The position numbers were made by a program, and so were the translations under genes. Of a DNA stretch of 6,105 nt, positions 1 through 6,105 are shown piece after piece. The DNA lies in assembly GCA_958426425.1 (NCBI GenBank), contig CATZYY010000145.1:1-6105 (forward strand). The letters are read 5' to 3'. Source of the DNA: an uncultured Oscillospiraceae bacterium (GTDB lineage Bacteria; Bacillota; Clostridia; Oscillospirales; Oscillospiraceae). The notes under the pieces are model-generated. The model worked only from the letters and a program-made list of their open reading frames with translations, had not been told where the DNA came from and searched no databases. How positions within the stretch are numbered: position 1 is the stretch's first letter; each line of letters opens with the position of its first letter.

Positions 1-1330
<1,330 letters not shown>

Positions 1331-1365
1331 AATGATTGCCTCCTAAAATCTATGGAAAATTTTTT

Positions 1366-1394
1366 ATTATAAACAAATGGATCTTTGGAAATCC
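1366..1394 (-). promoter_or_regulatory. Possible secondary promoter for dnaK
   Basis: A perfect -10 hexamer TATAAT lies at 1371-1366, within an AT-rich stretch and about 36 nt before the dnaK start codon. The best -35 at 17-nt spacing is GGATTT (1394-1389), a poor match, so the call rests on the -10 and its position. No CIRCE element is nearby, so if active it would make dnaK expression partly independent of HrcA. The AT-rich leader alone could produce a chance TATAAT. Confidence 0.4.
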
Positions 1395-1485
1395 CGATCT
1401 TAAAATGGAATCCGTCTTATCAGGGCATCCTCCAGGGGAACCTTCCTCCTGTGAACATGTTTCCCTTCGTGCCTGACAAAACTCC

Positions 1486-1500
1486 GCCGCCCTGGGCGGC
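1486..1500 (-). terminator. Weak terminator-like hairpin between grpE and dnaK
   Basis: GCCGCC and GGCGGC form a perfect 6-bp GC stem around a 3-nt loop. On the minus strand it is followed by GGAG and then TTTT. The gap before the short T run makes it a poor intrinsic terminator. It could attenuate or pause transcription between grpE and dnaK, or be a processing or stability hairpin. Confidence 0.3.
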
Positions 1501-1501
1501 A

Positions 1502-1563
1502 TCCCCAGTGACCGTGTCACTGATGGGGAAAGGTCGAGGGGGACGCAGTCCCCTCTCGAGGGG
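1502..1563. repeat. Cluster of palindromes in the grpE-dnaK spacer
   Basis: Two adjacent inverted repeats lie just after the grpE stop. The first pairs CAGTGAC (1506-1512) with GTCACTG (1516-1522) around a 3-nt loop and extends outward through TCCC/GGGA with a small bulge. The second pairs CGAG+GGGGA (1535-1543) with TCCCC+CTCG (1549-1558), with one bulged T. An alternative hairpin, CCCCTC (1550-1555) with GAGGGG (1558-1563), shares the same bases and so excludes the second one. There is no T run. Whether this is a dispersed palindromic repeat or an RNA-processing/stability structure cannot be told from one copy. Confidence 0.5.
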
Positions 1564-1565
1564 CT

Positions 1566-2171
1566 TCAGTTTGCCACCTGCACGATAGCGTGGCGCAAAA
1601 CCCGGTCTCCCAGCATAAAGCCCGCCTGAAACACCTGGGCCACCACGTTCTCGCCGTAATTGTCGTCGTCGATGTGCATAACAGCGTTGTGCTTTTCCGG
1701 GTCAAAGGGCTGGCCCAGGGCCGGAATCTCCGTGACTCCCAGCTTACCCAGAATCTCCTGGTACTGGTGGAAGATCATCTCCAGGCCCTTCTTGTGGGGA
1801 TCGTCCTCACCGCCGGCGGCGGATGCCGCCCGCTCCAGGTTGTCATACACCGGCAGGAAGGCCTTGATGGTGTCCAGCTGGGCGTCCTGGTAGATGGTCT
1901 CCTTCTCCTTGGCCGTGCGCTTGCGGTAGTTGTCGTACTCCGCCGTCAGCCGCACAAACTGGTCCTTGACGGAATCCAGCTGCTTGACCGCCAGCTCCAT
2001 CTGCTCCACCTGCTCCCGGGTGAAGGTGTAGCCCTTTTCCTTTTTCTTCTTGCCCTTGGGGGCCTTTTCCGGCTCCTGAGGAGCGGCCTGTTCCGCCGTC
2101 TCCTCCGCCTTCGGCTCCTCCTGGGGGGCCTCCTGAGGCTCCTGATCGGGCAGCTTGGTCTCTTCGCTCAT
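1566..2171 (-). CDS. grpE: Nucleotide exchange factor GrpE
   Basis: GrpE dimers release ADP from DnaK and so reset the chaperone cycle in the cytosol. The 201-residue protein has the family layout. An acidic, Pro/Glu-rich disordered N-terminus (about 1-46) ends in a lysine cluster (KGKKKKEK). A long coiled-coil helix (about 50-110) contains LTAEYDNYRKRTAKE. The C-terminal beta domain (about 140-201) carries the signature region GQPFDPEKHNAV, then QVFQAGFMLGDRVLRHAIVQVAN at the extreme C-terminus. The ATG overlaps the hrcA stop as ATGA (4 nt), and AAGGAGG (2188-2182) sits 10 nt upstream inside hrcA, so translational coupling is likely. It is the second gene of the HrcA-controlled operon, and no defect is seen. 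Confidence 0.98.
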   Translation of the reverse strand: MSEETKLPDQEPQEAPQEEPKAEETAEQAAPQEPEKAPKGKKKKEKGYTFTREQVEQMELAVKQLDSVKDQFVRLTAEYDNYRKRTAKEKETIYQDAQLDTIKAFLPVYDNLERAASAAGGEDDPHKKGLEMIFHQYQEILGKLGVTEIPALGQPFDPEKHNAVMHIDDDNYGENVVAQVFQAGFMLGDRVLRHAIVQVAN

Positions 2172-3217
2172 TCCTCTGGTTCCTCCTTCGGGGGTAATTC
2201 CTGTTGTTTTCCGAACAGCCGCGTCAGCCCTTCGGCAAAGCCGGTAAGCCGTGCGGCCACCGTGGCGTAATCCATTCGGGTGGGCCCCACCACGCCGATC
2301 AGGCCCCGCATATCGTCGCCGATGTCATAGCTGGCCACCACCACGCTGGTATCTTTCAGGGCGTCACTGACGTTCTCCGGGCCAATGAGAATCTTCATAG
2401 GCCCCTCCTCCGGCATGGGGAGGCTCTCCTTGCTGTCGGTGAGAAAACTCATCAGCTGGTGGGCCTTGTCGGCGTCCCGGAACTCCGGCAGCTTCAAAAG
2501 CTCCTTGGTGCCGGCGGTGACGATCTCCCGCTGACTGGCCTCCTCCAAAATATCCACGGCGTAGCTGACGGTCTGGCTCAGCAGCAAAAACAGCTGGGGC
2601 GGAATCTGATCCGCCACATCCATCAGCCGCTGGTTCATTACATCGGTGCCGACGCCGGTAAAGTGGCTGTTCAGCAGGTTCACCAGGGTAGGCATCTGCT
2701 CCAGATCCACCTTCAGCTGCATCCGCAGCAACTGGCTTTTTACCCGGTTATCACCCAGCATCATCACCACAATGCAGCTGCGCTCATCCACCGGCAGCAG
2801 ATCAAAGCGGCGGGCGGTGACTTTTTTCTTGCCTGTGGCGGCCACGTAGGCCGGGTAGTTCACAAAGGAGCTGACCGCCCGGCCCGCCTGGGAAATCACC
2901 CGGTCCAGCTCCTCCATCTTCAGCTGAAGGGACTGGTTGATCTTCTCCGTCTCGGCAATGGACAGCCTCTGCCGCTCCATCAGCTCGTTAACATACAGCC
3001 GGTAGCCCTTGGGGGAGGGAACCCGGCCGGCGGAGGTGTGGGGCTGCTCCAGATAGCCCAGCTCCACCAGATCCGCCAGCTCGTTGCGGATGGTGGCGGA
3101 GCTGACCCTGCCGCCCATCTCACTTGCGATGCTGCGGGAGCCCACCGGCTCGGCGGTCTGGACGTAGTCCTCCACCACGATCTTCAATATCTGTTTTTTT
3201 CGGTCCGTCAGTTCCAC
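2168..3217 (-). CDS. hrcA: Heat-inducible transcription repressor HrcA
   Basis: HrcA dimers bind CIRCE operators and repress class I heat-shock operons; in the known system GroEL keeps HrcA active. The N-terminal winged helix is clear (ELTDRKKQILKIVVEDYV, EPVGSRSIA, SSATIRNELADLVELGYLEQPHTSAGRVPSPKGYR). The central GAF-like region follows, and the family's conserved C-terminal block GPTRMDYATVAARL is present. Two in-frame GTG starts are possible. The outer one (3226) gives 352 residues with only a weak GGAAG upstream. The inner one (3217) gives 349 residues beginning VELTDRKK, which matches where HrcA proteins usually begin, and has AGAGGTG (3230-3224) 6 nt before it. I chose the inner start. 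The gene is autoregulated through the CIRCE element 43 nt upstream and overlaps grpE by 4 nt. Confidence 0.97.
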   Translation of the reverse strand: MELTDRKKQILKIVVEDYVQTAEPVGSRSIASEMGGRVSSATIRNELADLVELGYLEQPHTSAGRVPSPKGYRLYVNELMERQRLSIAETEKINQSLQLKMEELDRVISQAGRAVSSFVNYPAYVAATGKKKVTARRFDLLPVDERSCIVVMMLGDNRVKSQLLRMQLKVDLEQMPTLVNLLNSHFTGVGTDVMNQRLMDVADQIPPQLFLLLSQTVSYAVDILEEASQREIVTAGTKELLKLPEFRDADKAHQLMSFLTDSKESLPMPEEGPMKILIGPENVSDALKDTSVVVASYDIGDDMRGLIGVVGPTRMDYATVAARLTGFAEGLTRLFGKQQELPPKEEPEE

Positions 3218-3259
3218 AGATCGCACCTCTGACGCTTCCGCTGAAATGTTAAAATTGGC

Positions 3260-3286
3260 TTAGCACTCTCTTTCCCGGAGTGCTAA
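3260..3286. promoter_or_regulatory. CIRCE operator (HrcA binding site)
   Basis: TTAGCACTC, a 9-nt spacer, then GAGTGCTAA: a perfect 9-9-9 match to the CIRCE consensus. It covers the predicted transcription start of the hrcA promoter (about 3284), where bound HrcA would block RNA polymerase. In the leader RNA the same inverted repeat can form a hairpin. This is the only CIRCE copy in the window. Confidence 0.98.
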
Positions 3287-3290
3287 AAGG

Positions 3291-3319
3291 AGTTTACCAC
3301 CGCGCTCTGCCAATGTCAA
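3291..3319 (-). promoter_or_regulatory. Sigma-A-type promoter of hrcA-grpE-dnaK
   Basis: The -35 is TTGACA (3319-3314, perfect consensus), the spacer is 17 nt, and the -10 is TAAACT (3296-3291) preceded by TGG, an extended -10. The start point falls about 7 nt downstream, within CIRCE. An AT-rich stretch with two copies of TTGTTTA lies just upstream and may act as an UP element. Confidence 0.9.
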
Positions 3320-3369
3320 CGGGTGGATATAAACAATTTGTAAACAAACGGTTTTCTGCCAGTAAAACG

Positions 3370-3392
3370 GCCTTTCCCGGCCTCGGAAAGGC
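3370..3392 (-). terminator. Second, weaker terminator hairpin downstream of folC
   Basis: GCCTTTCC and GGAAAGGC form a perfect 8-bp stem around a 7-nt loop. On the minus strand it is followed by CCGTTTTA. It lies just after the main folC terminator and about 50 nt upstream of the hrcA -35, so it probably acts as a back-up that insulates the heat-shock operon from folC readthrough. Confidence 0.55.
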
Positions 3393-3395
3393 AAG

Positions 3396-3423
3396 AAAAA
3401 GCGGCGCCTGAGCGCCGCTTTTT
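3396..3423 (-). terminator. Rho-independent terminator of the folT-folC operon
   Basis: A perfect 7-bp GC stem (GCGGCGC, 3401-3407, with GCGCCGC, 3412-3418) has a CTGA tetraloop and is flanked by AAAAA and TTTTT. It begins 19 nt after the folC stop codon. The flanking A and T runs make it symmetrical and able to work on either strand. Confidence 0.93.
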
Positions 3424-3437
3424 CCCGATTCCTTCCA

Positions 3438-4706
3438 TTATGTCAGGGCCTGCACCGCCCGCCGGACGGCACCGACCATGTACAGCGACCCCAGAGCGCA
3501 CACCGCCCCCTGCGGCCCGGCCGCGGCCGCGGCTGTCCGGACCGCCTCCTCCATCGTATGACAGGCCCGGCTGGGCAGAGTGTGGGGCAGCAGCTGGCGC
3601 AGAGCCTCCGCCGACAGGGCCCGGGGACTGGGCGGCGCCACGGTGACCGCCGCCTCCGCCAGAGGGGTCACCGCCGACAGCACACCAGCCACGTCCTTAT
3701 CCGCCAGCATCCCCAGCAGCAGCACGATCTTCCGGTCCTGGAACAATGTCCGCAGCGTCTCCGCTGCGGCCTGGGCCCCCTGGGGATTGTGGGCCCCCTC
3801 CAGCAAGATGACCGGCTCGGTATGGACCACCTCCATGCGGCCCGGCCACCTGGCGGCGGCCAAACCCGCTCGGATCACGTCCCCGTCAATGGCCCAGCCC
3901 TTCTCCCGCAGGGCTTCCGCCGCCGTCACCGCCAGCAGGGCGTTGCGCAGCTGATACCGGCCGATCAGGCCCAGATGCAGCCTACCGTAAGGGGATAGCT
4001 GAAAATCCGTCCCCACCAGGGTGATCCGGCTTTCCCCCAGGCGGGAGATATCCGCCTCGGTCAGGTGGGCACCCTGTTCCCGGCACACCCGGCGGAACAC
4101 CTCGTCGGCCTCCGGGCAGCCGCCCAGGCTCACTACCGTGCCGCCGGGCTTGATGATACCGGCCTTGGCGGCGGCGATATCCGCCATAGTGGGCCCCAGC
4201 ACTGCCGTGTGGTCCAGGCCCATGGCCGCCAGCACCGCCGCCTCCGGGGTATCGATGACGTTGGAGGCGTCCAGGGCCCCGCCCAGGCCCACCTCCAGCA
4301 CCGCAATATCACAGCCCTCCCGCCGAAAGTACAGCAGGGCGATGGCGGTAATCAGCTCGAATTCCGTGGGATGGTCCTCCATGGCTTCGGCGGCGGGGCG
4401 GATCTCCTCCACCAGGGCGCCCAAGGCCTCCTCCGAAATCATCTGTCCGTTGATTTGAATGCGCTCCCGGAAATCCTCCAGATAGGGGGAGGTGTTCAAT
4501 CCCACCCGATATCCGGCGGCCTCCAAAATGGACGCCACCATGGCACAGGTGCTGCCCTTGCCGTTGGTGCCGGCCACATGGACAAATTTCATCCCCTTCT
4601 GGGGGTCCCCCAGCGCATGGAGCAGCGTACGAATCCGATCCAGCCCCGGCGCGTGGCGCTGCCATTGGAAACTGTCGATATAGGCCACGGCCTCCTGTCC
4701 GGTCAT
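3438..4706 (-). CDS. folC: Folylpolyglutamate synthase / dihydrofolate synthase family protein FolC
   Basis: Cytosolic Mur-ligase-family enzyme that uses ATP to add glutamate to folates, which keeps them in the cell; some members also make dihydrofolate from dihydropteroate. The 422 residues match the family length. Visible motifs are the P-loop GTNGKGS (46-52), SPYLEDFRERI (72-82), TEFELITA (114-121), LEVGLGGALDASNV (137-150), LDHTAVLG (164-171) and KAGIIK (181-186; K181 is the likely carbamylated lysine). GRYQLRNA (249-256), RWPGRMEV (286-293) and EGAHNP (303-308) follow. The last motif has Glu where the family usually has Asp. The ATG is supported by AGGAGGG (4720-4714), 7 nt upstream. It lies 40 nt after folT and is followed by a terminator, so it is the last gene of the riboswitch-led operon. 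No other folate synthesis gene is present, which favours a role in trapping imported folate over biosynthesis. Confidence 0.95.
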   Translation of the reverse strand: MTGQEAVAYIDSFQWQRHAPGLDRIRTLLHALGDPQKGMKFVHVAGTNGKGSTCAMVASILEAAGYRVGLNTSPYLEDFRERIQINGQMISEEALGALVEEIRPAAEAMEDHPTEFELITAIALLYFRREGCDIAVLEVGLGGALDASNVIDTPEAAVLAAMGLDHTAVLGPTMADIAAAKAGIIKPGGTVVSLGGCPEADEVFRRVCREQGAHLTEADISRLGESRITLVGTDFQLSPYGRLHLGLIGRYQLRNALLAVTAAEALREKGWAIDGDVIRAGLAAARWPGRMEVVHTEPVILLEGAHNPQGAQAAAETLRTLFQDRKIVLLLGMLADKDVAGVLSAVTPLAEAAVTVAPPSPRALSAEALRQLLPHTLPSRACHTMEEAVRTAAAAAGPQGAVCALGSLYMVGAVRRAVQALT

Positions 4707-4746
4707 AGACGGTCCCTCCTCTGTCTGCCGACGGAATTTCCGCCGG

Positions 4747-5304
4747 TTATTGGAACTTATTTACCAGCCCCTGCCGCCGCAGCACCCGCACCAACGGCAC
4801 CGCCACCGTAGCCACCACCACGGCGGTCAAAATGCCGGAGCCGATGCGGATAACGGCGGAGCCGAACACGTAGGCAAAGCTGTAATAGCCCATAATGACG
4901 CTGTCCAGATACATCACCAGGGTATTTACCGCCGTGGTGCACAGTGCCGCGGCCATGCAGATCACATAGCACAGCACCGGCCGCTCATCGAGCCGTTTGG
5001 GGCCCTTTCTCATGGCCAGGGCCACACTACCCAACACCAAGCCCCGCACCGCCGGAGGAATCAGCCACAGCGCCGTGGTGGGGGTGACGCCGTAGGACAG
5101 CAGCTGATTGAAAAACTCCCCGATAAAGGCGATCAGCATTCCCTCCACAGGGCCAAACAGCAGCGCCCCCACCACCACGGGCAATGAGGCAAAGGTGACG
5201 TGGAAGCTCCAAGCCCGGAACCCCACCAGATTCAGCCCCAGATACAATGCGGCCAGCATACCTGTCATGCAGATTCTAAGAACTGTGCGAGCGTTTTTTG
5301 ACAT
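4747..5304 (-). CDS. folT: ECF transporter S component, folate-specific (FolT-type)
   Basis: Membrane substrate-binding subunit of an energy-coupling-factor importer; the shared EcfA/A'/T module is not in the window. The 185 residues form about six hydrophobic segments (roughly 8-28, 36-58, 56-72, 78-98, 110-133, 144-172) and a basic C-terminal tail. The N-terminal helix contains the small-residue pattern MLAALYLG, of the kind S components use to dock EcfT. LPVVVGALLFGPVEGML (41-57) and PPAVRGLVLG (83-92) resemble other small ECF S subunits. The protein alone does not fix the substrate. Folate is inferred from the THF-type riboswitch in front and folC behind, a known folT context. The start is the ATG at 5304, with AAGGAAGGA about 6 nt upstream. 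A longer in-frame reading (to 5409) is rejected because it runs through the leader RNA structures. Translation is probably controlled by occlusion of the ribosome binding site. Confidence 0.87.
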   Translation of the reverse strand: MSKNARTVLRICMTGMLAALYLGLNLVGFRAWSFHVTFASLPVVVGALLFGPVEGMLIAFIGEFFNQLLSYGVTPTTALWLIPPAVRGLVLGSVALAMRKGPKRLDERPVLCYVICMAAALCTTAVNTLVMYLDSVIMGYYSFAYVFGSAVIRIGSGILTAVVVATVAVPLVRVLRRQGLVNKFQ

Positions 5305-5311
5305 AATAAAT

Positions 5312-5366
5312 CCTTCCTTCTGTGTGATTTGGCAGTCCGTAACCGGAAATGCCGCACAGAGGAAGG
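5312..5366 (-). promoter_or_regulatory. Hairpin sequestering the folT Shine-Dalgarno site (riboswitch expression platform)
   Basis: CCTTCCTCTGTG (5366-5355) is complementary to CACAGAAGGAAGG (5324-5312), giving 12 base pairs with a single bulged A (5318). The second strand is the folT ribosome binding site itself. The region between the strands can add an inner stem (TCCG/CGGA with a GTTA loop, plus GGCA/TGCC). No T run follows, so control is by blocking translation rather than by termination. The anti-SD strand can alternatively pair with the aptamer's 5' strand (see findings). Confidence 0.8.
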
Positions 5367-5387
5367 GTCTTTTTCGCTCCCATATGC

Positions 5388-5491
5388 GGCAGCGGGATGC
5401 GGAACGCACACTGCGGGTCGGCGCCCTTTCGTCCGGAAAACAACTCCCCGTTTTTCCGGCACTGGATTCACACGTGCGCTCCTACTCTGCC
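5388..5491 (-). ncRNA. Tetrahydrofolate (THF) riboswitch aptamer
   Basis: The 104-nt leader element folds as follows. P1 is GGCAG (5491-5487) with CTGCC (5392-5388). P2 is GCGCAC (5479-5474) with GTGTGC (5411-5406). P3 is CCGGAAAA (5459-5452) with TTTTCCGG (5440-5433). P4 is a short GGG/CCC hairpin (5426-5415). Sequence blocks in the order I recall from class I THF aptamers are present: GAGUAG after P1, GUGU...AGUG before P3, a G-rich L3, ACGAA after P3, and GCAUCC before the 3' P1 strand. The L3 bases CGGGG (5450-5446) can pair with UCCCG (5397-5393), matching the family pseudoknot. The element starts a few nucleotides after the predicted transcription start and precedes folT-folC, the expected target. 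The class assignment is from memory and has not been tested with a covariance model. Confidence 0.85.
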
Positions 5492-5502
5492 TGTTAGGTC
5501 TC

Positions 5503-5530
5503 ATTATATGCCTTCGGGCTGAAAATGCAA
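5503..5530 (-). promoter_or_regulatory. Promoter of the folT-folC operon
   Basis: The -35 is TTGCAT (5530-5525), the spacer is 16 nt, and the -10 is TATAAT (5508-5503, perfect). The predicted start, about 5495, is only a few bases before the aptamer P1 stem. That leaves a leader of roughly 190 nt, nearly all of it structured. Confidence 0.8.
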
Positions 5531-5576
5531 GCCCTGACTGTGAAAAGTTTTCAGTGGTGTGGACCCAGGCCGCAGG

Positions 5577-5606
5577 AAAGCCCCCGGACCGCAGTCCGGG
5601 GGCTTT
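5577..5606 (-). terminator. Rho-independent terminator of the rnf operon
   Basis: A perfect 10-bp stem (GCCCCCGGAC, 5580-5589, with GTCCGGGGGC, 5594-5603) has a CGCA loop and is flanked by AAA and TTT. It starts 12 nt after the rnfB stop. The T run is short, but the stem is very stable. It insulates the folT promoter, whose -35 begins about 47 nt downstream. Confidence 0.85.
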
Positions 5607-5618
5607 GAAAGGTGTGCT

Positions 5619-6105
5619 TTACTGGGGAGCGGCAGCAGTCTCGGCCTTGGCAGCTTCCGCCGCGGCCTTGGCCTTTTCGGCCTGGGCCTTCTTGATGGCC
5701 TTGTACTTCTCCTTCTCCTCGGCAGTGGCGATGGGCAGGATCGCGTCTCTGGGGCAGACCTTGGTGCACAGCTTGCAGCCGATGCACTTGTCGTAATCGA
5801 TGACGGCCACACCGTTCACCACATGGATAGCATCCTTCTTACACTCCTTCTGGCACAGGCCGCAGCCGATGCAGGAGCTGGAACACACGCTCATGGCGGC
5901 CTTACCCTTATCCTGGTTGGCGCAGGCCACGTGGACCTTCTTGGAAGCGGGGACCTCCACAATCAGGTGACGGGGGCAGGCAGCGGCGCAGGCCATGCAG
6001 TCGGTGCACTTGTCGGGGTCCACCACGGCGGTGCCGTTGGGGCCGATGCTCATGGCGCCGAACTGGCAGGCCTTCACGCAGGAGCCGAAGCCCAGGCAGC
6101 CGAAG
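5619..6105 (-). CDS. rnfB: Rnf electron transport complex subunit B (RnfB), C-terminal part
   Basis: RnfB is the iron-sulfur subunit of the membrane ferredoxin:NAD+ oxidoreductase, which couples electron transfer to ion pumping. The gene runs off the right edge, leaving 161 residues before the TAA. Numbering from the first visible residue, it shows GCLGFGSCVKAC (2-13), the RnfB-type glycine-rich cluster. Three ferredoxin-type CxxCxxCxxxC motifs follow at 33-43, 78-88 and 107-117, with extra cysteines at 61 (VHVACAN) and 74. The order and the VHVACAN-DKGKAAM block fit RnfB better than a plain polyferredoxin. The chain ends in an Ala/Lys/Glu-rich tail (about 130-161). The N-terminal membrane anchor lies outside the window. 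The terminator that follows fits rnfB as the last gene of an rnfCDGEAB-type operon. Another multi-cluster ferredoxin is the main alternative. Confidence 0.9.
   Translation of the reverse strand, partial: FGCLGFGSCVKACQFGAMSIGPNGTAVVDPDKCTDCMACAAACPRHLIVEVPASKKVHVACANQDKGKAAMSVCSSSCIGCGLCQKECKKDAIHVVNGVAVIDYDKCIGCKLCTKVCPRDAILPIATAEEKEKYKAIKKAQAEKAKAAAEAAKAETAAAPQ

Noticed and set aside
1385..1588. 67-codon plus-strand frame in the grpE-dnaK spacer
   Set aside because: It runs through the palindromes and the grpE 3' end, with no convincing ribosome binding site or protein resemblance.
2204..3232. 342-codon plus-strand open frame opposite hrcA
   Set aside because: It is an antisense shadow of hrcA with biased Gln/His/Leu composition and no recognisable domain.
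4733..4743. CGGAATTTCCG palindrome between folT and folC
   Set aside because: The stem is only 5 bp with a 1-nt centre and no T run. It is too small to call a terminator or operator.
4065..4811. 248-codon plus-strand open frame opposite folC
   Set aside because: It is an antisense shadow of folC, with a Gly/Ala/His/Pro-rich product and no ribosome binding site evidence.
5305..5409. N-terminal extension of folT by 35 codons
   Set aside because: It would translate the riboswitch 3' end and the SD hairpin, and its residues are unlike an S component. The ATG at 5304 has a good ribosome binding site.
5265..5504. 79-codon minus-strand frame across the folT leader
   Set aside because: It overlaps the aptamer and the folT start, and its composition (Arg/Pro/Ser) suggests translated structured RNA rather than a leader peptide.
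5536..5556. Imperfect inverted repeat around GAAAAGTTTTC upstream of the folT promoter
   Set aside because: Pairing is short and interrupted, and it lies just upstream of the -35 with no known operator match.

Overview
All six genes recognisable in this window lie on the minus strand, so transcription runs from right to left. The DNA is GC-rich, yet the gene content is that of a Gram-positive anaerobe. It has an HrcA/CIRCE heat-shock operon, a DnaK with the short lobe typical of Firmicutes, an ECF-type vitamin transporter subunit and a clostridial-type RnfB. I infer a high-GC member of the Clostridia, probably a gut Oscillospiraceae-type organism. The lineage is an inference from gene content and base composition only.

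Layout in the direction of transcription. (1) 6105-5619: the C-terminal part of rnfB, the ferredoxin-like subunit of the Rnf complex, followed by a strong hairpin terminator (5577-5606). (2) 5530-3396: a folate-salvage operon. It has a promoter, a tetrahydrofolate-type (THF) riboswitch aptamer (5491-5388), a hairpin that buries the ribosome binding site, folT (ECF transporter S component), folC (folylpolyglutamate synthase), and two consecutive terminator-like hairpins. (3) 3319-1: the class I heat-shock operon. It has a near-consensus promoter, a perfect CIRCE operator over the predicted transcription start, hrcA, grpE (overlapping hrcA by 4 nt as ATGA), a 235-nt hairpin-rich spacer with a second possible promoter, and dnaK, which runs off the left edge after 443 codons.

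How the genes work together. FolT would bring in reduced folate or folic acid using a shared ECF energising module that is not in this window, and FolC would trap it by adding glutamates. The riboswitch would shut the operon when THF is plentiful. HrcA represses its own operon through CIRCE, while GrpE and DnaK form the nucleotide-exchange/chaperone pair. RnfB belongs to an unrelated membrane redox complex (ferredoxin:NAD+ oxidoreductase).

The most rewarding part of the window is the 5305-5530 leader. It reads as a complete translational riboswitch in which the aptamer's own 5' strand can pair with the anti-Shine-Dalgarno segment. The spacer between grpE and dnaK is the main stretch left without a firm explanation. 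I found no mobile element, CRISPR array, tRNA or rRNA, and no clear sign of a wholly new multi-gene system.
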